From: Zeimonas arvi
GTDB taxonomy: Bacteria; Pseudomonadota; Gammaproteobacteria; Burkholderiales; Burkholderiaceae_E
Direction: 5' to 3'
DNA length: 64,000 bases
Assembly: GCF_008039575.1 (NCBI RefSeq)
Contig: NZ_VDUY01000001.1
Location: forward strand, 372,001-436,000
How positions within the stretch are numbered: the first letter of the stretch is position 1; each line of letters begins with the position of its first letter. Below the pieces are notes generated by a model, which saw nothing but the letters and a program-made list of their open reading frames with translations, was not told the DNA's origin and did no database searches. Of the stretch, positions 28,156 through 37,129 are shown one piece after another. Both the position numbers and the translations under genes were made by a program.

Positions 28156-31100
28156 TTACTGCGCGGCGGGCCGCCGGCCGCTGCCGTCCAGGGCGCGGTC
28201 GAGCAGCACCGCCACGTGCACCGCGTCGCGGCCCGCCCCGTCGGCGATCTGGTGACGGCAGCTGGTGCCGTCGGCCACCACCACCGTGTCCGGGCCGGCC
28301 TCGCGCACCGCCGGCAGCAGCGACAGCTCGCCCATCTTCATCGAGACCTCGTAGTGCTCGGCCTCATAGCCGAAGGCTCCGGCCATGCCGCAGCAGCTCG
28401 ACTCGACCGTCTTCACCTCGAGGCCCGGCACCAGCTTCAGCACGATCTCGATCGGGCGCACAGCGTCGAAGGCCTTCTGGTGGCAATGGCCGTGAAGCAG
28501 CGCGGTGCGCCCGGGCAGGGCCTGCAGCGGCAGCGACAGGCGCCCCGCCGAGTGCTCGCGCGCGAGGAACTCCTCGAACAGCAGGGCCTGGCCGGCCAGA
28601 CGGCGCGCGGCGTCGCCCAGTCCCATGACCAGGAACTCGTCGCGCATCGTGAGCAGGCAGGAGGGCTCCAGGCCCACCACCGGCACGCCCCGCTCGACGT
28701 AGGGCGCAAGCGCGGCCAGGGTGCGCCGCGCCTCGGCGCGCGCCTCGTCGACCAGACCGGCGGACAGGAAGGTGCGGCCGCAGCACAGCGGGCGCGCGGG
28801 ATCGGCATCGGCCGCGGCGCGCGCCACGTGGACGCGGTAACCGGCGGCCCGCAGCACCCTGCGTGCGGCGCGCAGGTTCTCGGGTTCGAACCAGTTGTCG
28901 AAGGTGTCCGCCCACAGCACCAGCTCGCCCACGACCTCGCCCGCCGCGGCGGGCGGCAAGTCATCGAGCCCCCGATCGGCGGTGAACGGGTCGCCGCGCC
29001 AGCGCGGCAGGCTGCGCTTCGCCGAGAAGCCGAGCAGCTTCTCCGACAGGCGCGCGGCGCCCGGCAGCGTGTCGCGCAGGTTCAGCAGCCAGCGCAGCCG
29101 GGAGGCCCAGGCCGCGTAGCGCGGCATGTAGGCGATCAGCCGGTCCTTCAGGCGAAGGCCGTGCTTCTTCGTGTAGTGGTGCTGGAACTCGATCTTCATC
29201 CGGGCCATGTCGACGCCGGTCGGGCAATCGCGCTTGCAGCCCTTGCAGCCCACGCACAGGTCCATGGTCTCGCGCATGGCCGACGAGGTCAGCGCCTCGT
29301 GCCCCAGCTGCCCCGACAGCGCCAGCCGCAGCGTGTTGGCGCGGCCGCGGGTCAGGTGCTTCTCGTCCTTCGTGACCCGCCAGCTCGGGCACATGGTGCC
29401 GGCGTCGAACTTGCGGCAGTGTCCGTTGTTGTTGCACATCTCGGCGGCCTTCGCGAATCCGCGCGCCGGATCACCGCCGGTGCCGGGTGCGCTGACCCGC
29501 TCGGTCACCGGGTCGGCGGTCACGTCCCAGGCCGACCAGTCGAGCGCGGTCGACAGCGGCAGCGCGGCGTGTCCCGGCGGGTAGCGGAACAGCCGAGCGT
29601 CGTCCATCTTCGTGCCGCGGACGATCTTGCCCGGGTTCATCAGCCCCAGCGGGTCGAACAGGTCCTTGACCTCCTCGAAGGCCTTGGTGAGCCGCGCGCC
29701 GAACTGCCAGCCCACCCACTCGGTGCGCACCAGGCCGTCGCCGTGCTCGCCCGAGAAGGCGCCCTTGTAGTGGCGGACCAGCGCGGCGGCCTCTTCGGCG
29801 ATCGCGCGCATCCTGGCCGCGCCGTCCTGGCGCATGTCGAGAATGGGCCGCACGTGAAGCGTTCCGACCGAGGCGTGCGCATACCAGGTGCCGCGGGTGC
29901 CGTGCCGGGAGAACACTTCGGTGAGCCGGCCGGTGTACTCGGCGAGGTGCTCCAGCGGCACCGCGCAGTCCTCGATGAAGGAGACCGGCTTGCCGTCGCC
30001 CTTCAGCGACATCATGATGTTCAGGCCCGCCTTGCGGACGTCCCACAAGGCCTTCTGCGCCTGCTCTTCGGGCATCTCCACGACGCTGCCGGGCAGGCCC
30101 AGGTCGCCCATCAGCTCCACCAGGCGCGCGAGCCGGGTGAGCAGCTCGCCGCGATCCTCGCCCGAGAACTCGACCAGCAGGATCGCCTCGGGCGGCTTGC
30201 CTTCGCGCTCGATCAGCGCGCGCTCGATCGTGGGTCGGAACACCGGGTTGGCGCGCGAGAGCTCGATCATCGTCCGATCGACCAGCTCGACCGCGCTGGG
30301 CCCGAGCTTCACGATGTGCCGGGCGCTGTCCATCGCGGCCCAGAAGGTCGGGAAGTTGACGACGCCCAGCACGCGCGCCTTCGGCAAGGGCGAGAGCTCG
30401 AGCACCAGCCGACGGAAGTAGCCCAGCGTGCCCTCCGAGCCGACCAGCAGGTGCGCCAGGTTGACCGAGCCGTCGTCGGTGTACGGGCGCTCGGACTGCG
30501 GGTGGAAGACGTCGAGGTTGTAGCCGCCCACGCGCCTCAGGACCCTGGGCCAGACGCGCGCGATCTCGTCGCGCTCGCGCGCGCCGAGCGCGAACAGTTG
30601 CGCGACCAGCTCGCCGGCGCGCCCGGAGGCCATCGCGCGGCCGGCGTTCACGCCGAAGGGGCCGAAGTACTCCGACACACCGTCGGACAGGATCGCCTCG
30701 ATGCCCAGCACGTTGTGCACCATGTTGCCGTAGGCGATCGAGCGCGACCCGCAGGAGTTGTTGCCGGCCATCCCGCCGATCGTGGCCTGCGCCGAGGTGG
30801 ACACGTCCACCGGGAACCAGAGGCCGTGCGGCTTGAGGTATGCGTTGAGGTGGTCCAGCACGACGCCGGGCTGGACCTCGACGGTGCGGGCCTCGGGATC
30901 GAAGGCGATCACCTTGTTCAGGTGGCGGCTGTTGTCGATGACCAGCGCCTCGCCGACGGTCTGGCCGCACTGGCTGGTGCCGCCGCCGCGCGGCAGGATG
31001 GGCACGCGCATCTCGCGGGCCAGGTCGATCGCGGCGACCACGTCGGCCTCGTCGGCGGGCACCACGACGCCGACCGGGTCGACCTGGTAGATCGAGGCAT

Positions 31101-31233
31101 CGGTTGCGTAGCGGCCGCGCGAGGCGGCATCGAAGAGCACGTCGCCGCGCAGCACGCGGCGAAGCCGCTGCGCGAGGCGGCTGCGGTCCAGCGAGGCAGT
31201 CCGCAGCATGCGGACCGGGGTGGGAGCGTTCAT
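28156..31233 (-). CDS. FAD-linked and Fe-S-binding 2-hydroxyacid dehydrogenase (YdiJ / D-lactate dehydrogenase type)
   Basis: 1025 residues. FAD_binding_4 region about 45-200 ([32 protein letters not shown]), FAD-oxidase C-terminal region to about 550 ([33 protein letters not shown]), then an Fe-S part with CNNNGHC and [12 protein letters not shown], and a C-terminal CCG/heterodisulfide-reductase-like part with LCCGRTF and [18 protein letters not shown]. Such fusions oxidise D-2-hydroxyacids (D-lactate, glycolate, 2-hydroxyglutarate) and pass electrons to quinone or cytochrome. Its ATG overlaps the gntR stop by four bases, so the regulator and enzyme share a transcript. The substrate is not fixed by sequence. 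Confidence 0.92.
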   Translation of the reverse strand: MNAPTPVRMLRTASLDRSRLAQRLRRVLRGDVLFDAASRGRYATDASIYQVDPVGVVVPADEADVVAAIDLAREMRVPILPRGGGTSQCGQTVGEALVIDNSRHLNKVIAFDPEARTVEVQPGVVLDHLNAYLKPHGLWFPVDVSTSAQATIGGMAGNNSCGSRSIAYGNMVHNVLGIEAILSDGVSEYFGPFGVNAGRAMASGRAGELVAQLFALGARERDEIARVWPRVLRRVGGYNLDVFHPQSERPYTDDGSVNLAHLLVGSEGTLGYFRRLVLELSPLPKARVLGVVNFPTFWAAMDSARHIVKLGPSAVELVDRTMIELSRANPVFRPTIERALIEREGKPPEAILLVEFSGEDRGELLTRLARLVELMGDLGLPGSVVEMPEEQAQKALWDVRKAGLNIMMSLKGDGKPVSFIEDCAVPLEHLAEYTGRLTEVFSRHGTRGTWYAHASVGTLHVRPILDMRQDGAARMRAIAEEAAALVRHYKGAFSGEHGDGLVRTEWVGWQFGARLTKAFEEVKDLFDPLGLMNPGKIVRGTKMDDARLFRYPPGHAALPLSTALDWSAWDVTADPVTERVSAPGTGGDPARGFAKAAEMCNNNGHCRKFDAGTMCPSWRVTKDEKHLTRGRANTLRLALSGQLGHEALTSSAMRETMDLCVGCKGCKRDCPTGVDMARMKIEFQHHYTKKHGLRLKDRLIAYMPRYAAWASRLRWLLNLRDTLPGAARLSEKLLGFSAKRSLPRWRGDPFTADRGLDDLPPAAAGEVVGELVLWADTFDNWFEPENLRAARRVLRAAGYRVHVARAAADADPARPLCCGRTFLSAGLVDEARAEARRTLAALAPYVERGVPVVGLEPSCLLTMRDEFLVMGLGDAARRLAGQALLFEEFLAREHSAGRLSLPLQALPGRTALLHGHCHQKAFDAVRPIEIVLKLVPGLEVKTVESSCCGMAGAFGYEAEHYEVSMKMGELSLLPAVREAGPDTVVVADGTSCRHQIADGAGRDAVHVAVLLDRALDGSGRRPAAQ

Positions 31234-31919
31234 GTCGCGGCGGGGTCGATGGCCGGCCACTGCTCGAGCACCGCATCGCGCTTGTTGCGCAGGTGGGTCT
31301 CGAGCAGGGCCCGGAGCGCGGAGCCATTGCCGGTCTCGAGCGCCTCCAGCATCTGCTGGTGCTCGCGGACCGCGTGGTTCCACTTGTCCTGGTTGAAGTT
31401 GGAGCGGAAGCGCAGGTTCTGGATGCGCGTGTTCACGCTGTCGTAGGTCTCGGCGAGCATGTCGTTGCGCGCGCAACGGCTGATCGCGACATGGATGCGC
31501 CGGTTCAGGTCGTAGTAGGCCGGCAGGTCGCGCCGCGCGTGCGCGGCCAGCATCTCGAAGTGCAGCGCGCGGATCTCGGCGAGCTCCCCCTCGGTGCGTC
31601 GCTCGGCCGCGAGCTTGCCGGCCAGGCCCTCCAGCGCGCCCATCAGCTCGAAGAGCTGATCGACGTCCGAACGCGACAAGGCGACGACGCTCGCGCCGCG
31701 GTTCGGGCTGAGTTCCACCAGCCGCTCGGCGGCCAGCACCTTGAAGGCCTCGCGCAGGGGCGTGCGCGAGACGCGCAGCCGCTCGCAGAGCACCCGTTCG
31801 TTCAGGCGCGCGCCTGGCGCGAGCAGGCCTTCGGTGATCATCGCGCGGAGCCGGTCGGCGACCTCCTCGTGCAGCGGGCGCCTGTCGATCTCGAGCGACT
31901 GCTCGACGGCATTTTGCAT
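31230..31919 (-). CDS. GntR family (FadR/FCD type) transcriptional regulator
   Basis: 229 residues: winged helix-turn-helix (about 15-80; LHEEVADRLRAMITEG, LNERVLCERLRVSRTPLREAFKVLAAERLVE split across this region) and an all-helical FCD ligand domain (about 90-215) with metal-type histidines in DLNRRIHVAISRCARN and HLRNKRDAV. It is first in the leftward operon and divergent from the aminotransferase/TRAP operon. Two matching palindromes lie in the divergent region, one covering its own start codon, so it probably represses both directions and itself. Confidence 0.94.
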   Translation of the reverse strand: MQNAVEQSLEIDRRPLHEEVADRLRAMITEGLLAPGARLNERVLCERLRVSRTPLREAFKVLAAERLVELSPNRGASVVALSRSDVDQLFELMGALEGLAGKLAAERRTEGELAEIRALHFEMLAAHARRDLPAYYDLNRRIHVAISRCARNDMLAETYDSVNTRIQNLRFRSNFNQDKWNHAVREHQQMLEALETGNGSALRALLETHLRNKRDAVLEQWPAIDPAAT

Positions 31920-31926
31920 ACAGAAT
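31911..31926. promoter_or_regulatory. Probable GntR operator, site 1
   Basis: ATTTTGCATACAGAAT, a near-palindrome of the FCD-type GntR form (TTTTGYATRCAAAA core). It overlaps the gntR start codon (ATG at 31919-31917), so binding would block gntR expression directly. Confidence 0.7.
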
Positions 31927-31973
31927 ATGGAACGAGGACAGATTTAAGGGAAAATCCCGGTTGCGCAGCCAGA

Positions 31974-31989
31974 TTTTTGCATACAAAAT
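31974..31989. promoter_or_regulatory. Probable GntR operator, site 2
   Basis: TTTTTGCATACAAAAT; the inner TTTTGCATACAAAA is palindromic except for its central C/T and A/G positions. It is 63 bp from site 1, about six helical turns. It overlaps a possible -10 (CAAAAT, 31984-31989) whose -35 could be TTGCGC at 31961-31966, reading into the aminotransferase gene. Confidence 0.7.
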
Positions 31990-32034
31990 GCGTTTTCGCA
32001 ATCATCACTGCCACCCTTCACCGTCGAGGCGAAC

Positions 32035-33261
32035 ATGAAACTGTCCAATGGCCTGGCGCTCAACAGCCACCCGTCCGGTCGGCATTTCCTGCAGATTCCA
32101 GGGCCCAGCACCGTGCCCGACCGGATCCTGCGCGCGATGGACTACCCCACGATCGACCATCGCGGACCGGAGTTCCAGCAGCTCGGCAAGTCGGTGCTCG
32201 CAGGCATCCGCAAGATCTTCAGGACCGAGTCGCATGTGGTCATCTACCCGGCATCGGGCACCGGCGCCTGGGAAGCCGCGCTGGTCAACACGCTGTCGCC
32301 GGGCGACACGGTGCTGATGTGCGAGACCGGGCATTTCGCCTCGCTCTGGAAGCGGATGGCCGAACGGCTGGGCCTGGTCGTGGAGTTCATCCCCGGCGAC
32401 TGGCGTCACGGGGCGGATCCCGCGGCCATCGAGGCGAAGCTGGCCGCCGATCCGCAGCATCGCTACAAGGCCGTCTGCGTGGTCCACAACGAGACCTCGA
32501 CCGGCGTGACCAGCCGGATCGCCGACGTGCGCAAGGCGATCGACCGCGCGAAGCATCCGGCCCTCTTCATGGTCGACACGATCTCCGGCCTCGCATCGGC
32601 CGACTACCGCCATGACGAGTGGGGCGTGGACGTGACCGTGTCCGGCTCGCAGAAAGGCCTGATGCTGCCGCCCGGGCTGTCGTTCAACGCGATCAGCGCG
32701 AAGGCGCTGGAGGCCTCGAAGAACGCGAAGCTTCCGCGCGCCTACTGGGAATGGAACGAGATGATCGCGTCCAACGCGAGCGGCTACTTCCCGTCGACGC
32801 CGGCCACCAACCTGCTCTATGGCCTGCACGAGGCCATCGCGATGCTGCACGAAGAGGGGCTGGACAACGTGTTCGCACGTCACAAGCGCCACGGCGAGGC
32901 GACTCGCGCAGCCGTGCGCGCCTGGGGCCTCGAGGTGCTCTGCCTGGAGCCTGCCGAGTACAGCCCGGTGCTGACCGCGGTGGTGATGCCCGAGGGGCAC
33001 AGCGCCGACGCCTTCCGCAAGATCGTGCTGGCGAACTTCAACATGTCGCTGGGCCAGGGTTTGGGCAAGGTCGCCGGCAAGGTGTTCCGGATCGGACACC
33101 TGGGCGACTTCAACGACCTGACGCTGATGGGCACGCTCGCCGGCGTCGAGATGGGCCTGGGCCTGTCCGGCGTGCCGCACCGCAAGGGCGGCGTGCTGGC
33201 GGCGATGGAGCACCTGGCCGCCACCGCGCCCGCGGCGCCGGCCAGCGAAAAGGCTGCCTGA
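32035..33261 (+). CDS. Serine-glyoxylate / alanine-glyoxylate aminotransferase family protein
   Basis: 408 residues, class V PLP aminotransferase. FLQIPGPSTVPDRIL at the N-terminus, YPASGTGAWEAAL, HNETSTGVTS, DTISGLAS and the PLP lysine K207 in SGSQKGLMLPPG follow the serine-glyoxylate aminotransferase pattern. The expected reaction is glyoxylate plus an amino donor (serine or alanine) to glycine plus hydroxypyruvate or pyruvate. It is the first gene of the rightward operon beneath the GntR operator. Several class V relatives use other amino donors, including aminosulfonates and aminophosphonates, so the donor is open. Confidence 0.9.
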   Translation: MKLSNGLALNSHPSGRHFLQIPGPSTVPDRILRAMDYPTIDHRGPEFQQLGKSVLAGIRKIFRTESHVVIYPASGTGAWEAALVNTLSPGDTVLMCETGHFASLWKRMAERLGLVVEFIPGDWRHGADPAAIEAKLAADPQHRYKAVCVVHNETSTGVTSRIADVRKAIDRAKHPALFMVDTISGLASADYRHDEWGVDVTVSGSQKGLMLPPGLSFNAISAKALEASKNAKLPRAYWEWNEMIASNASGYFPSTPATNLLYGLHEAIAMLHEEGLDNVFARHKRHGEATRAAVRAWGLEVLCLEPAEYSPVLTAVVMPEGHSADAFRKIVLANFNMSLGQGLGKVAGKVFRIGHLGDFNDLTLMGTLAGVEMGLGLSGVPHRKGGVLAAMEHLAATAPAAPASEKAA

Positions 33262-33330
33262 GCGGCCGGACCGCCGCCGACGATCACTGAACCGCCCCAA
33301 AAAGGGGCAGACACTCCGGAGGAGGAGACG

Positions 33331-34332
33331 ATGAAAGCAACGATGAAGTCCGCCCGCCGCCTGCTGCTGCAGGCGGCAATCGCCGGCGGCGCGGCCGCCC
33401 TCGCGCTGCCCGCCGCCGCGCAGCAGATCGAGCTCAAGCTCGGCCACGTCGGCGAGCCCGGCTCGCTGTACCAGATCGCTTCCGAGGACTTTGCCAAGCG
33501 CGTGCAGCAGAAGCTCGGCGACAAGGTCAAGATCACCATCTTCGGCTCGAGCCAGCTCGGCGGCGACAAGGAGATGCTCCAGAAGATCAAGCTGGGCACG
33601 CTCGACATGTCGATCCCGTCGACGGTCATGAGCAGCGAAGTCGACCTGTTCGGCATGTTCGAGATGCCCTACCTGGTCAAGGACCGCAAGCACCTGGCGA
33701 AGATCGAGAAGGAGATCTTCTGGCCGTCGCTGGCCCCGGCCGTGGAGCCCAAGGGCCTGAAGATGCTCGCGCTGTGGGAGAACGGCTATCGCCACATCAC
33801 CAGCAACGTGAAGCCGATCGTCAAGCCCGAGGACCTGGCCGGCGTGAAGCTGCGCGTGCCCGAGGGCAAGTGGCGCGTGGCGATGTTCAAGGCCTACGGC
33901 GCCAACCCGAGCCCGATGAAGTTCTCGGAGCTCTTCACCGCGCTGCAGACCGGCGTGATGGACGGCCAGGAGAACCCGTTCACCCAGATCGTCAGCGCCA
34001 AGCTGCACGAAGTGCAGAAGTACCTGTCGCTGTCGGGCCACGTGTACGCGCCGGCCTACCTGGTGGCGGGCAAGCGCAAGTGGGAACAGATGCCGGCCGA
34101 CATCCGCAAGGAGCTCGAAGCGGCCGCCCGCGAGACCCAGGCCACCGTCTACGCGGCCACCGACCGAATGGAAGGCGATCTCCTGAAGACGATCAAGGGC
34201 GCCGGCGTGCAGGTCAACGAGGTCGACAAGGACGCCTTCATCGCGGCCAGCGGCCCGATCTACGAGGAGTTCGGCAACTCGGTCAAGGGCGCCAAGCCGC
34301 TGGTCGACAAGGCGATCGCCCTGGGCAAGTGA
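33331..34332 (+). CDS. dctP: TRAP transporter substrate-binding protein (DctP family)
   Basis: 333 residues with a signal peptide (about 1-30; the ARRLLLQAA start has a twin-arginine-like look). The mature protein shows LKLGHVGEPGSLYQIASEDF, KITIFGSSQLGGDKEML, KLRVPEGKWRVAMFKAYGANPSP (here in pieces) with the conserved ligand arginine R174 region, and FSELFTALQTGVMDGQENPF, the hallmark of DctP receptors. It should bind a carboxylate in the periplasm and hand it to DctQM encoded next. GGAGGAGG precedes the ATG. Confidence 0.95.
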   Translation: MKATMKSARRLLLQAAIAGGAAALALPAAAQQIELKLGHVGEPGSLYQIASEDFAKRVQQKLGDKVKITIFGSSQLGGDKEMLQKIKLGTLDMSIPSTVMSSEVDLFGMFEMPYLVKDRKHLAKIEKEIFWPSLAPAVEPKGLKMLALWENGYRHITSNVKPIVKPEDLAGVKLRVPEGKWRVAMFKAYGANPSPMKFSELFTALQTGVMDGQENPFTQIVSAKLHEVQKYLSLSGHVYAPAYLVAGKRKWEQMPADIRKELEAAARETQATVYAATDRMEGDLLKTIKGAGVQVNEVDKDAFIAASGPIYEEFGNSVKGAKPLVDKAIALGK

Positions 34333-34375
34333 AGCACTGAACGCATAGAACCGATAGAGCCAGGAGACAGAATCG

Positions 34376-34897
34376 ATGCAAGCGCTTCGAAAGGGCTACG
34401 AAAAGATCCTCGAGTGGGTCGTGATCGTGCTGATGGTGATCCTCGCGGTCGAGGTCACCGTCGGCGTCGTGTACCGGACCATGGGCGCCTCGCTCGTCTG
34501 GTACGACGAGATCGCGTCGATCCTGCTCGCCTGGCTCACCTTCTACGGTTCCGCCTACGCCGCCGCCAGGCGCGGCCACATCAGCTGTCCGGAGCTGGTC
34601 GCGATGATGCCGCCCGGCCCCCGGCTGGCGGTGACCATCGTCGTCGAGGCCCTCGTCATCGGCTTCTTCGCGCTGCTGGGCTACATGGGCTGGTACGTGC
34701 TGGAGATCCTGGCCACCGACACCCTGGTCAGCCTGCCCGACATCCCGGTGTCCTGGGTGCAGTCGGTGATCCCGATCTCGGCCGTGCTGATCATCATCGC
34801 GGAGCTGCTGACCCTGCCCGAGGCGCTGGCCTGGGCGCGCGCCGACCACGCACACGGCGCGACGGCGGAGGGCGCGGCCCGCGAGGCCTCGCACTGA
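34376..34897 (+). CDS. dctQ: TRAP transporter small membrane subunit (DctQ)
   Basis: 173 residues with four predicted membrane helices (about 15-37, 48-66, 88-110, 129-150). Family motif YDEIASILLAWLTFYGSAYAA (given here as its start, YDEIASILLAW) is present with GAASLVWYDE-like sequence before it. It partners the large permease DctM encoded 55 bases downstream and the receptor DctP upstream. Confidence 0.93.
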   Translation: MQALRKGYEKILEWVVIVLMVILAVEVTVGVVYRTMGASLVWYDEIASILLAWLTFYGSAYAAARRGHISCPELVAMMPPGPRLAVTIVVEALVIGFFALLGYMGWYVLEILATDTLVSLPDIPVSWVQSVIPISAVLIIIAELLTLPEALAWARADHAHGATAEGAAREASH

Positions 34898-34952
34898 AGG
34901 CCCGCACGAACGTCGAAACACCCGAAGAAAGACAAGACAAGGAGAATCGAAC

Positions 34953-36236
34953 ATGGAGATGCTGTTCCTGTTCGCGTGCGTGCTGGGCCTGGTGCTGCTG
35001 AACGTCCCGATCGCCGTCGCGCTCGGCGTGGTCGCGATCGCCGCGATCTGGCTGGCGCAGGGCACCGATGCGCTGCTGAACCTGCCGATCGTCGTGTACA
35101 ACGCGGCGACCAACTTCCCGCTGCTGGCGATCCCGCTGTTCATCCTGGCCGGCGCGATCATGAACGCGTCGGGGATCTCGTCGCGGCTGATCGCCTTCGC
35201 CACGGCCCTGCTCGGCTTCATCCGCGGCGGCCTGGCCATGGTCTCCATCGGCGCCTCGCTGTTCTTCGCCGAGATCTCCGGCTCGGCAGTCGCCGACGTG
35301 GCCGCACTGGGGTCGATCACGATCCCGGCCATGAAGAAGAAGGGCTATCCGCGGGCCCTGGCGGCCGCGGTGATGTCCTCGTCGGCCACGCTGGCGGTGA
35401 TCATCCCGCCGTCGATCCCGATGATCCTGTACGCGGTGATGGCCGAAGCCTCGGTGGTCCAGCTGTTCGTGGCCGGCATCGTGCCGGGCATCATCGGCGG
35501 CCTGGGCCTGATGGCCATGGCCTACTACTTCGCGCGCCGCTACAACCTGCCGATCGAGCAGCGCTTCAGCTGGAAGGAAGTGCGCCGCACCGCCCGCGAG
35601 GCGATGTGGGCCTTCACGCTGCCGATGATCATCCTGGGCGGCATCTTCGGCGGCTTCGTGACCGCGACCGAGGGCGCCGCGCTGGCGGTGGTGGCCGCGC
35701 TGTTCATCGGGCTCGCAGTCTATCGCGAGCTGGACCTGCCGCACCTCAAGGAGGCCATCATCGAGGGCGGCAGCCAGACCGCGGTGGTCATGCTGCTGGT
35801 TTCGACCTCCGCCCTGCTCGGCGTCTACCTGACCGAGGTCCAGGCGCCGCAGGAACTGGCCCAGGCGGTGATGGACCTGACCACGAACAAGTGGTTCGTG
35901 CTGGCCCTGCTCAACGTGCTGTTCCTGCTGCTCGGCATGTTCCTGCACTCGGCCGCGGCGATCATCCTGGTCGTGCCGGTGGTGATGCCGCTGGTCAAGG
36001 CCGCGGGCATCGACCCGGTTCACTTCGGCCTGATCGTCACGATCAACCTGGGCATCGGCCAGCAGACTCCGCCGGTGGCCAGCGTGCTGATGGTGGCCTG
36101 CTCGATCGCCAAGGCCGGCGTCTGGGAAGTCACGCGGACCAACGTGTACTTCGTGGGCGTGCTGCTGGCGGTGCTGCTGTTGGTGACCTACGTGCCGATC
36201 ACCGGCATGGGCCTGGTCGAACTCTTTTACCGCTGA
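34953..36236 (+). CDS. dctM: TRAP transporter large permease subunit (DctM)
   Basis: 427 residues and about 12 membrane segments. It has the DctM features NFPLLAIPLFILAGAIMN, EISGSAVADVAALGSI, SSSATLAVIIPPSIPMILY, TEGAALAVV and VHFGLIVTINLGIGQQTPPV. It forms the sodium-driven transport channel with DctQ. AAGGAG lies upstream of the ATG. A strong hairpin follows the gene before the crotonase gene, so downstream genes may be expressed at a lower level. Confidence 0.95.
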   Translation: MEMLFLFACVLGLVLLNVPIAVALGVVAIAAIWLAQGTDALLNLPIVVYNAATNFPLLAIPLFILAGAIMNASGISSRLIAFATALLGFIRGGLAMVSIGASLFFAEISGSAVADVAALGSITIPAMKKKGYPRALAAAVMSSSATLAVIIPPSIPMILYAVMAEASVVQLFVAGIVPGIIGGLGLMAMAYYFARRYNLPIEQRFSWKEVRRTAREAMWAFTLPMIILGGIFGGFVTATEGAALAVVAALFIGLAVYRELDLPHLKEAIIEGGSQTAVVMLLVSTSALLGVYLTEVQAPQELAQAVMDLTTNKWFVLALLNVLFLLLGMFLHSAAAIILVVPVVMPLVKAAGIDPVHFGLIVTINLGIGQQTPPVASVLMVACSIAKAGVWEVTRTNVYFVGVLLAVLLLVTYVPITGMGLVELFYR

Positions 36237-36241
36237 ACCCC

Positions 36242-36306
36242 GGGCCGCCCCGGCGGCCCCTACGTTTCACATCCGGGGGCCGATCGATCCGCGTCGATCG
36301 GCCCCC
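36242..36306 (+). terminator. Two successive hairpins after dctM (partial terminator or mRNA stabiliser)
   Basis: GGGCCGCC/GGCGGCCC (36242-36249 with 36252-36259) is followed by a perfect 13-bp stem (36275-36287 with 36294-36306; arm GGGGGCCGATCGA) and a six-base loop. No T-run follows, so full intrinsic termination is unlikely. The position inside an otherwise continuous operon suggests attenuation or protection of the TRAP mRNA. Confidence 0.55.
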
Positions 36307-36325
36307 GTTCACTTCCGGAGCCGAC

Positions 36326-37117
36326 ATGACTGAAAGAACTGCGGAAACCATCGTGGTGGAGCGCGATGGCGCGATCGCCACGGTGATCCTGAACCGCCCG
36401 CACAAGCTGAACGCGCTGACCAAGCCGATGTGGAGGCTGCTCGGCGAGATCATGGACCGGCTGTCGGCCGACGACTCGGTGCGCTGCGTGATCCTGCGCG
36501 GCGCGGGCGAGAAGTCCTTTTCGCCCGGCAACGACATCTCCGAGTTCGAGACCGAGCGCTCGAACCGCGAGCAGGCCATCGCCTACGGTCACATCATGCA
36601 CGAGACCGCCCGCGCGATCGCCGACTGCCGCCACCCGACGCTTGCGCAGATCCACGGGATCTGCGTGGGCGGCGGCCTGGAGATCGCCGCGCTGTGCGAC
36701 ATGCGGATCTGCGGCGAGTCGAGCCGATTCGGCGCGCCGATCAAGAACCTGGGGCTGGTGATGGCCTTCCCGGAAATGGAGCCGCTGATCCACTTGGCCG
36801 GCCCGTCGGTCGCGCTCGAGATCCTCTATGAAGGAAGGATCTTCGACGCCGCCGAGGCGAAGGACAAGCGGCTGGTCAACCGGGTGGTCGCCGACGACCG
36901 GGTGGCCGGCGAGTGCCGCGAGACCGCCCGGCGGATCGCCGACGGCGCGCCGCTGGTGGCGCGCTGGCACAAGAAGTTCGCCCGCAAGCTGATGAGCGGC
37001 CAGCCGCTGACCGAGCAGGAATACCTCGAGTGCTTCGACTGCTTCGACACCGAGGACTTCCGCATCGGCTACAAGGCCTTCCTCGCGAAGGCGAAGCCCG
37101 AGTTCGTCGGCCGCTGA
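36326..37117 (+). CDS. Enoyl-CoA hydratase/isomerase (crotonase) family protein
   Basis: 263 residues. Crotonase signatures are IATVILNRPHKLNAL, the oxyanion-hole stretch EKSFSPGNDISEF and IHGICVGGGLEIAALCDMRI, then RFGAPIKNLGLVMAFPEME. The C-terminal part with KKFARKLMSGQPLTEQE is typical. It should hydrate, dehydrate or isomerise a CoA ester. With the class III CoA-transferase next door it recalls the CaiB/CaiD pair that activates and (de)hydrates carnitine, but the true acid is unknown. Confidence 0.9.
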   Translation: MTERTAETIVVERDGAIATVILNRPHKLNALTKPMWRLLGEIMDRLSADDSVRCVILRGAGEKSFSPGNDISEFETERSNREQAIAYGHIMHETARAIADCRHPTLAQIHGICVGGGLEIAALCDMRICGESSRFGAPIKNLGLVMAFPEMEPLIHLAGPSVALEILYEGRIFDAAEAKDKRLVNRVVADDRVAGECRETARRIADGAPLVARWHKKFARKLMSGQPLTEQEYLECFDCFDTEDFRIGYKAFLAKAKPEFVGR

Positions 37118-37129
37118 GGATCATCCGGG

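Noticed and set aside
27037..31446. Very long plus-strand reading frame (over 1400 codons) opposite the permease and dehydrogenase genes
   Set aside because: It is antisense to two well-supported genes, rich in Arg, His, Gln and Ala, and has no family signature. High GC makes such frames common.
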